From contig CAXBLG010000006.1 in NCBI GenBank assembly GCA_963976395.1, positions 1-64,000 on the forward strand: a stretch of 64,000 nucleotides of DNA. The letters run 5' to 3'. A program made the position numbers and the translations under genes. Origin of the DNA: UBA11612 sp963976395. GTDB lineage: Bacteria > Pseudomonadota > Alphaproteobacteria > Rhodospirillales > Rhodospirillaceae. Positions 26,662-37,500 of the stretch are shown here, piece by piece. Positions within the stretch are counted from its first letter, which is position 1. Each line of letters opens with the position of its first letter. The notes below the pieces were generated by a model. That model saw only the letters and a program-made list of their open reading frames with translations, was not told the DNA's origin and searched no databases.

Positions 26662-27795
26662 TTAGTCACCTTCGGGCGGAAAGTCCTGGGGCCGGGCCAG
26701 CGGCGCGGCTTTCCACATGGCGGGATTAACGCGTGCGTACTGCGGCGGATAGGTGACTTTCGCCCCCAGCCGGTCCGCCGCATGCCAAATCCAGTGGGGG
26801 TTGTCGAGTACGGCGCGCGCAAGCGCGATCATATCCGCCCGCCCGCTTTGCAGAATCTCTTCGGCGTATTCGGGCACCACAATATGCCCGGCCGTGCGGG
26901 TCGGCAGACCGGTTGCGGTCTTGACGGCCTCGGCCAGCGGCACCTGATAGCCGGGTCCGGTGGGGTAGGGCAGGCCCGGCGCAACGCCGCCGGAGGACAC
27001 GCACAGATAATCCGCGCCTGCATCTTTCAGTGCCTTGCCGTAAATCGCTGCGTCCTCCATCGACCAGCCGTCGTCGGTCCAATCGGTGCCGGTGATGCGC
27101 AGGCCGAATACTTTGTCTTGCGGCACCACGGCCCGCACCGCTTTCACCACCGACAGCGGAAACCGCATGCGGTTTTCCAGGCTGCCGCCGAATTCATCTG
27201 TGCGTTGATTGGCGATGGGCGAGAGGAAGCTATCCAGCAAATAACCGTGGGTCGAATGCACTTCGATAATATCAAAGCCGATGCGCAGACTGCGTAGCGC
27301 AGCCTGCACAAAAGCCTGGCGCGCGGTTTCCATCCCCGCCTCATCAAGAGCGATCGGCGCGGGGTGCTTGGCTGAAAACGGCACAGCGCTGGAGGCTACG
27401 GTTTGCCACGGATCTTGATCAGGCCCCAATGCCCGGCCGTCTTCCCAGGGGCGGCGCACCGAGGCTTTGCGACCTGCGTGCGCCAGTTGAATGCCAAAGC
27501 GGGTGCCGGGTGGGGCAACACTTTTGGCATCAATCATCACTTTGCCCAAAGTGGCTTCGTTGCTGTCGGTGTACAGACCCAGGCAGCCGTGCGAGATGCG
27601 CCCGCGGCGCTCAACCGCCGTCGCTTCAACCATCACAATCCCCGCGCCGCACATGGCGTAGTTCATAAGCTGGTGGGTGTGCCAGGCTGTGGCCGAGCCG
27701 TCGTCGGCGCTGTACTGGCACATCGGCGCCAAGGTCATGCGGTTGGGAAGCTCGAACGGGCCCAGCGTCATGGGCGAGAATAAAAGCGGTGCCAT
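26662..27795 (-). CDS. NADH:flavin oxidoreductase, YqjM-like Old Yellow Enzyme
   Basis: Protein of 377 aa, an FMN TIM barrel. Cys26 in APMCQYSA is the redox-tuning Cys of the YqjM (thermophilic-like) class. The catalytic pair appears in EVHSTHGYLL, here His-Ser-Thr-His in the HxxH position, followed by DSFLSPIANQRTDEFGGSLENR. LARAVLDNPHW closes the barrel. Such enzymes reduce activated C=C bonds with NAD(P)H, often in detoxification. The gene lies 29 bases after the methyltransferase gene on the same strand, so co-transcription is likely. Confidence 0.92.
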   Translation of the reverse strand: MAPLLFSPMTLGPFELPNRMTLAPMCQYSADDGSATAWHTHQLMNYAMCGAGIVMVEATAVERRGRISHGCLGLYTDSNEATLGKVMIDAKSVAPPGTRFGIQLAHAGRKASVRRPWEDGRALGPDQDPWQTVASSAVPFSAKHPAPIALDEAGMETARQAFVQAALRSLRIGFDIIEVHSTHGYLLDSFLSPIANQRTDEFGGSLENRMRFPLSVVKAVRAVVPQDKVFGLRITGTDWTDDGWSMEDAAIYGKALKDAGADYLCVSSGGVAPGLPYPTGPGYQVPLAEAVKTATGLPTRTAGHIVVPEYAEEILQSGRADMIALARAVLDNPHWIWHAADRLGAKVTYPPQYARVNPAMWKAAPLARPQDFPPEGD

Positions 27796-27824
27796 AAATC
27801 TCCGGTGTGTCTGCTGTGTGTGGG

Positions 27825-29375
27825 CTAGCTCTCGACAGAGACGACGCCGATCTCGGCAAACTTATCGAGCATCGTGTCTTCAAGTTTTTTGAGATGATCA
27901 GCAAGCAATGCTTCCACCTCTTTGGGCTTCAGCGTTTTTCCGCTGATGACCACGTCGCCTTCGCCGACCGAAAGCACTTTGGCGGCGGCCTTCACCGCGC
28001 CGTCTAGTCCTTTGTCGCAACGGGCCAACAACAAAATAGCATCGATGTTGGGCACCTCGATGCCGGTTCCGGCCAGCGGCGCGGCCAGGGCAATGCGCGG
28101 TACGGTCAGGCCAAGTTCCTTGATCATGCCGCGGTTGACAGCGGGCATGGACAGCTTCGCGCCCTTTGGCACTTTCACGGCTTTGGTTTCTCCGGCAAAA
28201 CACATCACCTGACCGCCGGCCGCAAGAAGGCGCGCAGCTTCGGCCCGGGTCCAGGGCGATAAGCTCGCCAGTGCGGGCTCGCGTTCCATGGAGGCTACGC
28301 TGGTGCCTTGCGCGGCCACCAAATTCAGCACCGTTCCGAACGGCTCATTTTCGTAGCTTAATTGAATGTCGCCAAAGGCCACGGCGCGGTCGATATTTGC
28401 CAGTGGCTCCAACGTGCCGAAGGTCAGGTTCTGATTGATTTCCAGCCATTCTTCTTCGGTCTTGAGCGGCTCACCTTTAATCCATACGTCGCGGCGGAAG
28501 GTCTCGTTGCGGATGAAGTCGCGTTTGGCTTCCAGCTCGGCGCGGCTGCTCACGTTGCGAAACTCTTCTTGCAGTTCGATAGGTACGGTTAGGTCAACCA
28601 TATTCAGAAACATGCGTGCGCAGCCCGCAAACTTTAATCCGCGCGCTTCCATCATCGCCCGCATCTCGGCGAAATAAAACGCACGCAAATTTTCATTGAA
28701 GTATTCGTGCGCCATATAGCGCGGATCGGCGCGCTCAAGCTCTTCTACCGCTTCGGCCAAGGCCGGGTTGTCGCGAAAATACTTAACCTTGGCTCCCTTC
28801 AGTTTATTCAGCCACTCAAGACCTACGCGCGCGCGTTCCAAGGTGTTGTCGCCATCCTTGGTCAGGGAATAAATCATATTGCGCATAGGCAGCTTTGCCG
28901 CCCAGCCGGGCATAGCGTTGACGCCGGTCATGAGGAACCCGCCGGGTTTTAGGCGCCGCGCCGCATCGTCCAGGGCCGCCGCCCGTGTCGCGTCGTCCAC
29001 CCAGCTCAGTACGCCGTGCATGACCGCAAAATCCAGCGGCGCAATATCGCTCTCGTCCAGGTCCGCAAAGCTCTTCTGAATAAAGGTGGTGTTCTCCAGT
29101 CCGCCGCGAATAGCCAGGGTCTCGGCGGTGCGGATATGGGCAGGCAGAAAATCGACGCCGTAAAACTGCGCGTTCGGATAACATCCGGCCAGCACGTTCG
29201 CGGTCACGGCATTGCCGCAGCCGTAGTCGCACCATGCAAAGGGGCCGTCCACGGGGCGGGGCCGAAAGCCGTTGGCGGCGGCCACCAAGTTCAAGTGGGT
29301 CGGCGCATGATCGCCGTAAAATTCGGCCACATAGGCCGTATCGGTTACATAGCCGCCGGTTGTCGTGGTGTTCAT
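27825..29375 (-). CDS. SAM-dependent methyltransferase with methyltransferase regulatory domain
   Basis: Protein of 516 aa. Residues about 10-190 form a class I methyltransferase with motif I DYGCGNAVTAN (50-60), YGVDFLP (motif II) and PLDFAVMHGVLSWV (motif IV). From about 210 to 300 lies the regulatory-domain part (DPRYMAHEYFNENLRAFYF). A C-terminal region of about 170 residues ends in a lysine/glutamate-rich helix. Families of this shape are known but the target is not. No promoter stands out; a terminator for the upstream trxA lies at 29424. Confidence 0.85.
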   Translation of the reverse strand: MNTTTTGGYVTDTAYVAEFYGDHAPTHLNLVAAANGFRPRPVDGPFAWCDYGCGNAVTANVLAGCYPNAQFYGVDFLPAHIRTAETLAIRGGLENTTFIQKSFADLDESDIAPLDFAVMHGVLSWVDDATRAAALDDAARRLKPGGFLMTGVNAMPGWAAKLPMRNMIYSLTKDGDNTLERARVGLEWLNKLKGAKVKYFRDNPALAEAVEELERADPRYMAHEYFNENLRAFYFAEMRAMMEARGLKFAGCARMFLNMVDLTVPIELQEEFRNVSSRAELEAKRDFIRNETFRRDVWIKGEPLKTEEEWLEINQNLTFGTLEPLANIDRAVAFGDIQLSYENEPFGTVLNLVAAQGTSVASMEREPALASLSPWTRAEAARLLAAGGQVMCFAGETKAVKVPKGAKLSMPAVNRGMIKELGLTVPRIALAAPLAGTGIEVPNIDAILLLARCDKGLDGAVKAAAKVLSVGEGDVVISGKTLKPKEVEALLADHLKKLEDTMLDKFAEIGVVSVES

Positions 29376-29423
29376 GAAAACTCCGCCCCTGTCAGGACCA
29401 CCGTTTTAGCGGCCATAGGGCCG

Positions 29424-29460
29424 AAAAGCAAAACCCCGCCGAGTTTATGCGGCGGGGCTT
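29424..29460 (-). terminator. Rho-independent terminator after trxA
   Basis: On the minus strand the stem CCCCGCCG/CGGCGGGG (8 bp, loop of 8) is followed by TTTTGCTTTT. It lies 30 bases downstream of the trxA stop and divides trxA from the methyltransferase gene. Confidence 0.87.
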
Positions 29461-29489
29461 GTATTGATTGTGGCGGGCTAAAGTTGATT

Positions 29490-29804
29490 TTAAATCGACT
29501 GCTCCACCCATTCCTTCAGTTTGCTTTCCGGCAAAGCACCCACTTTCATGGCCGCCACTTGGCCGTCCTTGAAGATCATCAGCGTTGGAATACCGCGTAC
29601 ACCGAATTGCGTCGGGGTCTGCGGGTTATCGTCGATGTTGATCTTGGTGAAGGTCACCTTGCCGTCCATCTCGCCAGCAATCTTCTCCAGCGACGGGGCA
29701 ATCTGCTTACAAGGACCGCACCACTCCGCCCAGAAGTCCACCAATACGGGGCCTTCTGCCTTCAATACGTCCGTTTCGAAGGAGTCGTCCGATACCTGTT
29801 TCAT
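29490..29804 (-). CDS. trxA: Thioredoxin
   Basis: Protein of 104 aa with the active site WCGPC (Cys29 and Cys32) inside VDFWAEWCGPCKQIAP, and the cis-proline segment GVRGIPTLMIFKDG. It reduces disulfides in cytosolic proteins such as ribonucleotide reductase. Length is normal. It sits at the downstream end of the addB-addA stretch with a Rieske oxygenase gene in between, and has its own terminator. Confidence 0.97.
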   Translation of the reverse strand: MKQVSDDSFETDVLKAEGPVLVDFWAEWCGPCKQIAPSLEKIAGEMDGKVTFTKINIDDNPQTPTQFGVRGIPTLMIFKDGQVAAMKVGALPESKLKEWVEQSI

Positions 29805-29944
29805 GCACTTAAATCCTTTGTCTTGGGCGCGCGACCTTGAAGCCGCGCCAGAGGGGAGGGCTGAATCTAGGTAGGGGACCTCGCAGCGTCAAGGTCGCCC
29901 ATTTAGCCTAGGATTTGCACCATTTTTGCGGGAATGAGGACGCT

Positions 29945-31054
29945 CTAGCTGCGCCAAGTCAGGGTTGTCGGCGTGATCGGGTTGCGCGGCGCGCGTCCTT
30001 CGTCCTGGGCGGCCAATACCTCGCGTTTCAGCCGGTAATACCAGCGCGTTTGCGTATCTGCGTCCTGCACCAGCATGGTCGGCGGATCAAAGGCCAGGCC
30101 CTCGCTCATGGCCATCACCGCGCGCCGGTCCTGGTCCAAAAAGCGCCAGGCGAAGGCGCGTACAAGGGGCCGCAGCAGCGCGCCGCCGGGCACATTCCAG
30201 TACATCACATGGTGCACGTCTGTCTCATGATCATTCACCGGAGTGCAGGCCGTCAGGCCGCAGTAGTCGTATTTCTTAGTGTGCGCATGTTCGGTCCGCA
30301 CCGAGGGCATACGGTAGGTGATCTCTGTTTCCGGCGCACTGCCCAGAAAGAGTTGATAGGCTTTTGAGTTTCGCGACGCCGTATGCCGATCCATACGCCA
30401 GCCGAGCCCGTCTGATTCAGGCAAAGGTGAGAACGCTTTGTGCTTCTCATGAATACTACCTTCGCTGCGCCAAACTCTGGACCGATGCACGAAGGCACCG
30501 TGCGCCGGGTCCATCAGCCCGATGACCGCAAGATCGATATTGCAGGCAAAGCGCAGCGATACGTGCAGTTGGAAATGACTGCCCAGTGCAGGCACTTCGG
30601 GCACCGGGGGCAGGTCGGCGGTCGCAGCGTTTTCATTGTTCCCGATGAACACCCAGATGTTGCCTTGGTGCTCGGTCACAGGATAGGTCTTTGCACGAAT
30701 GTCTACGGCTTGCGGCTTTTGAGCTTCGGTTTGCGAGGGAATCGCCGTGCACTGACCGTCGGTGCGAAACCGCCAGCCGTGATAGGGGCATTGCACCTCG
30801 CGCCCGTCAAAGCTTCCGCGTGACAACAGTGTGCCCCGGTGCGGGCAGGTATCGCACAGGGCGAACACCGCGCCGTTGCCGTTCCGCCCAATCAACACCG
30901 GCTCGCCCAGAAGGGTTCTGTGCACCATCGCGCCGGGTTTCAGGGCGGTTGAGGGCAGGGCGTAATACCACTGCTCGCGCACAAACGCGCCGTCCACGCT
31001 TGTTTGTGCGGCGGGCGCGGTGTTGCTGTTCGCATGCGGAAATACGTCGTCCAT
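29945..31054 (-). CDS. Rieske non-heme iron oxygenase, alpha subunit type
   Basis: Protein of 369 aa. The Rieske cluster is bound by Cys70-x-His72 and Cys89-x2-His92 (CPHRG and CPYHGW). The catalytic iron ligands are likely His185 and His190 in DPAHGAFVH with a downstream acid. It resembles the VanA/phenylpropionate type of ring-hydroxylating or demethylating oxygenases. No reductase or ferredoxin gene is nearby, so its electron donor is elsewhere. The ATG lies seven bases after the addA stop, giving likely translational coupling to a DNA-repair gene, an odd partner. The substrate is unknown. Confidence 0.88.
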   Translation of the reverse strand: MDDVFPHANSNTAPAAQTSVDGAFVREQWYYALPSTALKPGAMVHRTLLGEPVLIGRNGNGAVFALCDTCPHRGTLLSRGSFDGREVQCPYHGWRFRTDGQCTAIPSQTEAQKPQAVDIRAKTYPVTEHQGNIWVFIGNNENAATADLPPVPEVPALGSHFQLHVSLRFACNIDLAVIGLMDPAHGAFVHRSRVWRSEGSIHEKHKAFSPLPESDGLGWRMDRHTASRNSKAYQLFLGSAPETEITYRMPSVRTEHAHTKKYDYCGLTACTPVNDHETDVHHVMYWNVPGGALLRPLVRAFAWRFLDQDRRAVMAMSEGLAFDPPTMLVQDADTQTRWYYRLKREVLAAQDEGRAPRNPITPTTLTWRS

Positions 31055-31061
31055 CACGCCA

Positions 31062-34000
31062 TCATAACAGATCGGCGTACTGTAACGCCTCATCCATCCG
31101 CGCGGCGTCCAGTTCCATGGCGAACGGCCCGGTCTCGTCGCCGTGGGTCCACAGCAGCACGCAGTGAATAGGCTGGTCCGGGTAGATTACCCGCAAGGCT
31201 GCCCGGTAGGTCGCCATCTGGAAGACATAGGCCGGATCAACACTCTCTTGGGCGCGCGGCGGCGGGCGGTTGGTTTTATAATCAATAATCCACACGCCAT
31301 CCTCAGTTACCGCCAGTCTGTCCACCTGGCCCGAAACTGCGAAGCCGCCGACAAGCCCGGTGAGGGGCACCTCGGCGCGCGAGTTGGGTCCGAACAGCGG
31401 CGTGAACACCGGGTTCTTCAATACGGCCAAGGTCTCGGCGATAATTTCAACCTGCGCCGATTCATCCATATCCCATCCGGGACGCTTTACATAAGCGGCC
31501 GCAGCGGCTTCGCGCCGTGCCTCTGGAAGATCCGGGAGGCTTTGCAGCAAACGGTGAATGATCAACCCGCGCTGATAGCGCGCACGGCCGTCGTCAGCCA
31601 GCGGTGAAAGGGCGGGCGGGTCGCTGCGTGCGGCCCGCGAGGGGCTCAAAGGCTGCGGCGGGTCGGCTTCTGGTCCTGGGTCTTCATGTCCCCAGGCGGG
31701 TAAGGGTACCGGCGCGCGTTGGGTCTCTGGGCCGTCTTCTTTTTTCACCGGTCCTGTCTGGTCCGAGATCAGCCGTAGAACTTCCGCGCTCAACAGCCCG
31801 CCTTCCGCCGCCAGGAAATCGTCGGTTTCGGTTTTCGTTTGTGGCTTGGACGCAAGGCCCGCGCGAATAAGGCTGTACCAGCTTTGATCGAACCGGGCCG
31901 GGCGATGGGTTTTCCAGCCGCAGACGTATAACCGGTCCTCGGCGCGGGTCATGGCTACATACATCAGCCGGTGATGTTCGCGCTCCTGGGCGATTTTTGC
32001 AGCCTCGCGCATATCACCTGTCACTGGGTCCAGGTCTTCGGCTTTTGAGGCCCACAGCAGAAGGCGGGAGTCGCCGCCCGTCCACAGCAGTTGATCGCGC
32101 ATGGTCGGCACTTGCGTCGTGTCCGGCAGAAAAACAATCGGCGCCTGCAAGCCTTTTGCCCCGTGCACGGTAATCACCCGCACGGCGTCAATGCCGCTTT
32201 GGTCCAGGTCGCGCTTGATCTGGGTTTCACTTGCCGCCAGCCAGTGCAGAAATCCTTGTAGCGAGGGCGGATGGGTCTTCTCGAAGTTAAGGGCAAGGTT
32301 CAAAAACTCATCAATCGGATCGTCTGCGTCCGCGCCCAGGCGCGCCAGCAATTTGCGTCTCCCATCACAGGCCACAAGCACATGCCCGAACAATTCGGCC
32401 GGGGTCAGGTAATCGGTTAGCGCCAGCAGATCGGCCAGCATGGTCTGCGCCGCGCCGATAGGAGTTTCAGCTCCGGCGTGATCGTTCATGACATCCCACA
32501 GATGCTTCTCGTCGCGCCCATAGGCGAGGGTGAACAAATCCTCCTCGGTCAATCCAACCAACGGGCTGCGTAGCACGGTGGCCAAGGTTAGATCGTCTTC
32601 GGGCAACAGCAGAAATTCGCCGAGGGCAATCAAGTCCATCACAGCGATCTGATCGTTCAGCACCATGCGGTCAACGCCCGCAACCGCAATACGGCGTTGC
32701 TTAAGTTGTCGGACGAGTTCTTCGACAAAGCCTGTGCGCCGGCGCACCAGCACCATGATGTCGCCGGGACGGATCGCACGCCCCTTGGATTCAAGAACCT
32801 CGTTGGTACTCACCATACGTTCAATGCGCGCAGCCACTAACGCGGCCAGCCGGTTCTGAGGCGAATCGCCCTTTTGACGTTCCACCGGAGGCTTCCAGCT
32901 GGCGGGAGTGTCCGCCGTTTCAGGCTCAACGCAGGGCCAGATTTCCACCAGCCCCGCATCGGACTTGCGCGCGGCCAGATGGGTTATTTTTTCTTCGGGT
33001 GTCAGAACAATGCCGTCTTTCGCCACTTCTTGATCGAACACCGCGTCTACCGCATCCAGGACCGCGGGGGTTGAGCGGAACGAGACATTCATGTCCACGT
33101 CTTCCCAGCGCAGCCCAGCCGCGCGCACGTCCGCCTCGGTGTTCGCCCGTTCGCGGTCGAACTCGCCCGGCGCTGCGCCTTGAAAACTGTAGATTGATTG
33201 TTTGCGGTCACCGACCGCGAAAACGGTGCGCGGCAGTACAGAAACTTCTTCGTGTTGTCCGCGTCCCGCAAAAAATTCGTCGCGCAGCGGTTTAACAATC
33301 GCCCATTGGTCGGGGTTGGTGTCCTGGGCTTCGTCGATCAAAATATGATCAATGCCGCCGTCCAGTTTGTATAGAACCCACTCGGCAACCCCGGGGCGTT
33401 CCAGCAACTGCCGCGTTGTTTGAATCAAATCGTCGTAGTCCATCAGCCCGCGTTGGGCTTTCGCCTTGTTGAAGCGTTCCAGCAAATTCGCGCCGATGTG
33501 CATGAGGGCGCTTGTGGCTTCGGCAACACTCACGGCTTTCAAACGCGCTGCAATGCCGTAAAGGCGTTCGGCTTCGGTTTGCAACACGCCTGCAATGTCG
33601 GGGTTCGCTTCACCGAGTTTTTTAGTGATGAGGCTCGCACGCAAGGCGCCTTTCTGGGTCAGGAAGCAGGATATGTAGGTGCTGAATGTTTCCGTGCGCG
33701 TCTTCGGCACGCCCAGCCAATCGGAGATTCCCTGGCCTCGCGCCTGATCGGTTTTGCTGCCTTCTGCTAAAATCTGAGCTGCTTGTTTGAGGGCGGGGCC
33801 GTCAAAGGCGTCTTTGGCGCAGGCGCTTTCAATCACCGACTCTTCCGTATCGTCCGGCAGAAGGCCTAGCATCGCCCGCATCGCGGTGATCGCACCGTTC
33901 AATCCACTGTGTTCCGTCAACATGCGCGCCAGCTTGCCGCGCCCTGCGATCAGTGCATTCATGAGATCGCTGAAGTTGGACTCGTGGACGCGCGCGGTCA

Positions 34001-34553
34001 GTACCGACAGCGCATCGGCAAGGTCATCTCCGCCGCCGTCATGAGCGTGGGCGATGGTGTCTTCTAGTGCTTCTTCCAAAGCTTCGGCGGCATCCCGTTC
34101 ATCCATCAGAGCGAAGTGCGGCGCGACATTGGCCTCCAGTGGAAACCGTCTCAGGAGTGACTGGCAAAAGGCGTGCAGGGTCGAGATTTGCAGCCCGCCA
34201 GGCGCATCCAGAACCTCGGCAAATAGTCTTCGTGCGCGGGCGATGACCGCTTCATCTGCCTTACTGCGCACAAGGTGTTCTACGTCGGCGCGCAATTTAT
34301 CATCTTCGGCGGTCACCCAGTCGGCCAAGCGCAGCGAAATGCGGTTGCTCATTTCTGCCGCGGCGGCTTTGGTGAACGTCAGGCATAAAATACGATGGGG
34401 CGCCGTGCCCGAAAGTAACAGCGCAAGCACTCGGTCCGTCAGCACTTTGGTCTTGCCCGACCCGGCCGATGCACTTACCCAAACGCTAGCGTCAGGCTCA
34501 ATGGCCGTGCCTTGCGCGCGGTTGGCAACGGCAATGGCGTCTACACCGCTCAT
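31062..34553 (-). CDS. addA: Double-strand break repair helicase AddA
   Basis: Protein of 1163 aa, UvrD-type helicase with a RecB-family nuclease at the C-terminus. Walker A is SASAGSGKT (residues 27-35). Helicase motif II is LIDEAQDTNPDQW, with FAVGDRKQSIYSFQGA, ITVHGAKGLQAP and YVAMTRAEDRLYV further on. The nuclease motif is WIIDYKTNRP near residue 1095. With AddB it processes broken ends for RecA. Its ATG overlaps the addB stop (ATGA). Longer upstream starts would run into addB. Confidence 0.96.
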   Translation of the reverse strand: MSGVDAIAVANRAQGTAIEPDASVWVSASAGSGKTKVLTDRVLALLLSGTAPHRILCLTFTKAAAAEMSNRISLRLADWVTAEDDKLRADVEHLVRSKADEAVIARARRLFAEVLDAPGGLQISTLHAFCQSLLRRFPLEANVAPHFALMDERDAAEALEEALEDTIAHAHDGGGDDLADALSVLTARVHESNFSDLMNALIAGRGKLARMLTEHSGLNGAITAMRAMLGLLPDDTEESVIESACAKDAFDGPALKQAAQILAEGSKTDQARGQGISDWLGVPKTRTETFSTYISCFLTQKGALRASLITKKLGEANPDIAGVLQTEAERLYGIAARLKAVSVAEATSALMHIGANLLERFNKAKAQRGLMDYDDLIQTTRQLLERPGVAEWVLYKLDGGIDHILIDEAQDTNPDQWAIVKPLRDEFFAGRGQHEEVSVLPRTVFAVGDRKQSIYSFQGAAPGEFDRERANTEADVRAAGLRWEDVDMNVSFRSTPAVLDAVDAVFDQEVAKDGIVLTPEEKITHLAARKSDAGLVEIWPCVEPETADTPASWKPPVERQKGDSPQNRLAALVAARIERMVSTNEVLESKGRAIRPGDIMVLVRRRTGFVEELVRQLKQRRIAVAGVDRMVLNDQIAVMDLIALGEFLLLPEDDLTLATVLRSPLVGLTEEDLFTLAYGRDEKHLWDVMNDHAGAETPIGAAQTMLADLLALTDYLTPAELFGHVLVACDGRRKLLARLGADADDPIDEFLNLALNFEKTHPPSLQGFLHWLAASETQIKRDLDQSGIDAVRVITVHGAKGLQAPIVFLPDTTQVPTMRDQLLWTGGDSRLLLWASKAEDLDPVTGDMREAAKIAQEREHHRLMYVAMTRAEDRLYVCGWKTHRPARFDQSWYSLIRAGLASKPQTKTETDDFLAAEGGLLSAEVLRLISDQTGPVKKEDGPETQRAPVPLPAWGHEDPGPEADPPQPLSPSRAARSDPPALSPLADDGRARYQRGLIIHRLLQSLPDLPEARREAAAAAYVKRPGWDMDESAQVEIIAETLAVLKNPVFTPLFGPNSRAEVPLTGLVGGFAVSGQVDRLAVTEDGVWIIDYKTNRPPPRAQESVDPAYVFQMATYRAALRVIYPDQPIHCVLLWTHGDETGPFAMELDAARMDEALQYADLL

Positions 34554-37500
34554 GCCTCGTCCTCTCCGGCGGCCCATTCCTTCACCCGCGCAAGATGTCC
34601 GTAGTCGCTAAAGGCGGGGGCATACGCGGGGTTCGGACGGGCTTCATACGCCGTATTCGGATCATCGAATTTCGCGATGAGTTCGGAAAGGCCTTTACGG
34701 GCTTCTGCGGCCATCGCCTCGGCATCTCCATCAACGATGAACTCCTTGCCGCCTTCACCACGACCGTGCAGATGCCAGAAACTCAGGGCTTCCAAGGGGC
34801 CCTTTGGAACCTCTGGAAATCCGTCCGCAGCGATCATTGCAGCTTCGAGGGGCAGTTGCGGCGAGAAGCCCGCAATCACCTCCCCGTTCGAAGGCGGCGT
34901 GCCGGTTTTGTAATCAATGATGGTGATGCGCCCATCTGTGCTCCGGTCGATACGGTCGGCCTTGCCGGTTAGCTTGAACGATCCGGCCGGGCCTTGCAGC
35001 GTCAACTCGCCGCTGATCTCTACATAGGCGCGGCCCAACTCGTGACGGCGTGTGTCCTCGGTGCGCACAAACCATTCGGCAATTCGCTCAAATCGTGGTT
35101 CCCAAAAAGCGAGGACGCCGGGACGCAGGGCGTCTTTCTTGAATACGTCATCACCGATATTCAGAAGCTGCGGCAATGCGTCATCCGGCAAAGGCCCTGT
35201 TGGATGGGCTTCGATGAATAGGCGCAGGGCATGGTGAACAAGCGAGCCGTAATCGGCGGCACTCACGTCCTGATCGAGAGGGTTCAGCGGCCTTAACTTC
35301 AATATGCGGCGCGCATAGATACTGTATGGATCGCGCATCCAGGTTTCGATTTCTGTCACCGACAATTGACGCGGGCGCGCTTCAAGAGGCGGTCTTGGCG
35401 CTGGCGGAGAAATAGATTCGTAAGCTTTAGGTTCCGTCAGTTCCTGTGCCCAGGGCAGCCAGTCTCCGGCTTCGACACGGAACGCTTCTACCAGTCCCGC
35501 TGCAGCGACCGCGCGATCCAGACGCATCAGCCAGCGCGACGGCACGGTGGGGGTGCCGTCCACTTTCACCGAACGCGTCATCACAACACGCGGTCCGCAT
35601 AGAGCTTGGGCGACATCGTGCGCGGCAAGGCCGATGCGCCGCTCCGGCGATGGCAGCCCAAACTTTTTGCGCATGGGCCGGCTCATCCAAGGATCGGCCT
35701 CGGCATCCGCCGGCCACGTACCTTCGTTAAGGCCCGCAAGAATCAAGACATCGAAGCGCTGCAACCTTGCTTCCAGCGGTCCCAGGATGTGCAGGCGCGG
35801 ATGTTTGCCAAAGCGCGGGCGCACGACGCGAGCGCTCATCAAGGCATCCAGCACGGCCGGATATTCCAGCGGAGAGATCGGCGGGAGCACGTCGCAATGC
35901 TGTGCGAGTTCGGCAATAAAAGCACTGGTTGCTTCACCGGCTTCTTCCGCCCACAAACGCAACGGGCCAGGGGTATCGTTGGTGGCTGCCAGAGATTCGG
36001 CAGTGGCCATATGCGCGTTCAGAAGATCCGAAATTGAAGCAGAGTCTTGCACCATTAAAGTCGTGAACTTTTCGCAGCCCTTTTTAAGGTGGTCGATCCA
36101 AGCATCCACCTCGCTGGCATCGTCCTTGTCCTTAAGTTCTTGCGTCAGGCTTTTCAGTCCATCAAGCCCCGCGGGCGGACGCGGCCCGCGCAGGATTTTA
36201 ATCTCCGCGCGTCTCGTCAGTTTCCGGAAGGCGGCGATATCGAGGCCCGCCGCAGCCAGGGGGTGTTTGCACACCGCCAGCGTCGGCATCGGTGCGAAGT
36301 CTTCGGCAATCATCATCGCCGTCAATCTTAGGAATGCGCCCGGCGGCGTTTTGTGCAATGGACGCCCCGCCGAATCATCAATGTCTATGTTCCAGCGTTT
36401 GAGTTCCATGGATACACGCTCGGCCAACGCACGGTCGGGCGTGACCAGCGCGCAGGTCTGTTCGTCCTGGGTCAGCGCTGCGCGCATGATCAGCGAAATC
36501 ACTTCGGCCTCTTCACGAGGGGCCGGGCAATTAATTTGGGTTAAACCCTCGACAGCGGATGGGTCGATCGGTTCCATCTCGCGCCAGGCATGGGTGGTTG
36601 ACGCGGGGCGCATAACTTCGGTCAAAAACCGTGTTTTCTGAGCGTAAAACCGTGCATCGTGCGCGCAATTTGCGTCTTTTGGTACGCACGGCCACGGTAA
36701 AACCGCGCCCGGAGACACCTTAAGTCGGCGCAAAAGCTGCTTAAAACCGTACTGCGGGTGCGATTCATCCACCGCTTTCCAATCATTTTCGCTCAACGAG
36801 CAGTCCAAACCGGGCAAAACAACAGCGCCGCCGTCCATCCGTGCGATCACGTCCAAGAGGTCCGCGGTCGCGGGAATGCTGCCCGTCGAGCCGGCGGCAA
36901 TCACCGGCCCGGTTGCGCCGCCCGCCGCCCAAATGCGCGCTTGGGCCGCGAAAACCCGGTTGCGGTGATCGGCCGAATCAATCGCACCTTCGGCTTCCAA
37001 AATCTTGGGCCAGGCCTCTGTCAAAATACCTAGAAATTCCAAGGTGATCTGCCAGTGCGCGGCGTAATCTGCGGGCACCAAATCCACCAATTTTTCGAAC
37101 GACAAGTGTTCGGTTTGCACTTGGTCTAGAAATTTCGCGAGTTCTTCGGCAAGACGAATTGCCTGTTCGGCGGTTGAATCGCCACGAGCTTGAATCAAAC
37201 GCGCGAGCAGAAGTTGCCGTTTGAGCGGGGAGATGGGTGGTGGAATGTCTTCGCTTGCTTCGGCAACGCCGAATGCAGAAAACATAACCTCTTCTTCATC
37301 CAAATCATTGAGCGGCATCATGCGCGGGAGCAGCAACGGCTTGCCGCTGCTGAGACGCAGAAACGCTTCGCGCAAACTGCGGCAGGCGCGCCGCGTCGGC
37401 AGTAGAACGGTTATGGACGCAAGAGAGAGAGCATCGTCGCCGGCGTCGTCAAGTATGCCGCCGGCCAGAGCGTCCACGAACGGCAAGTGCGGCGCGATGG

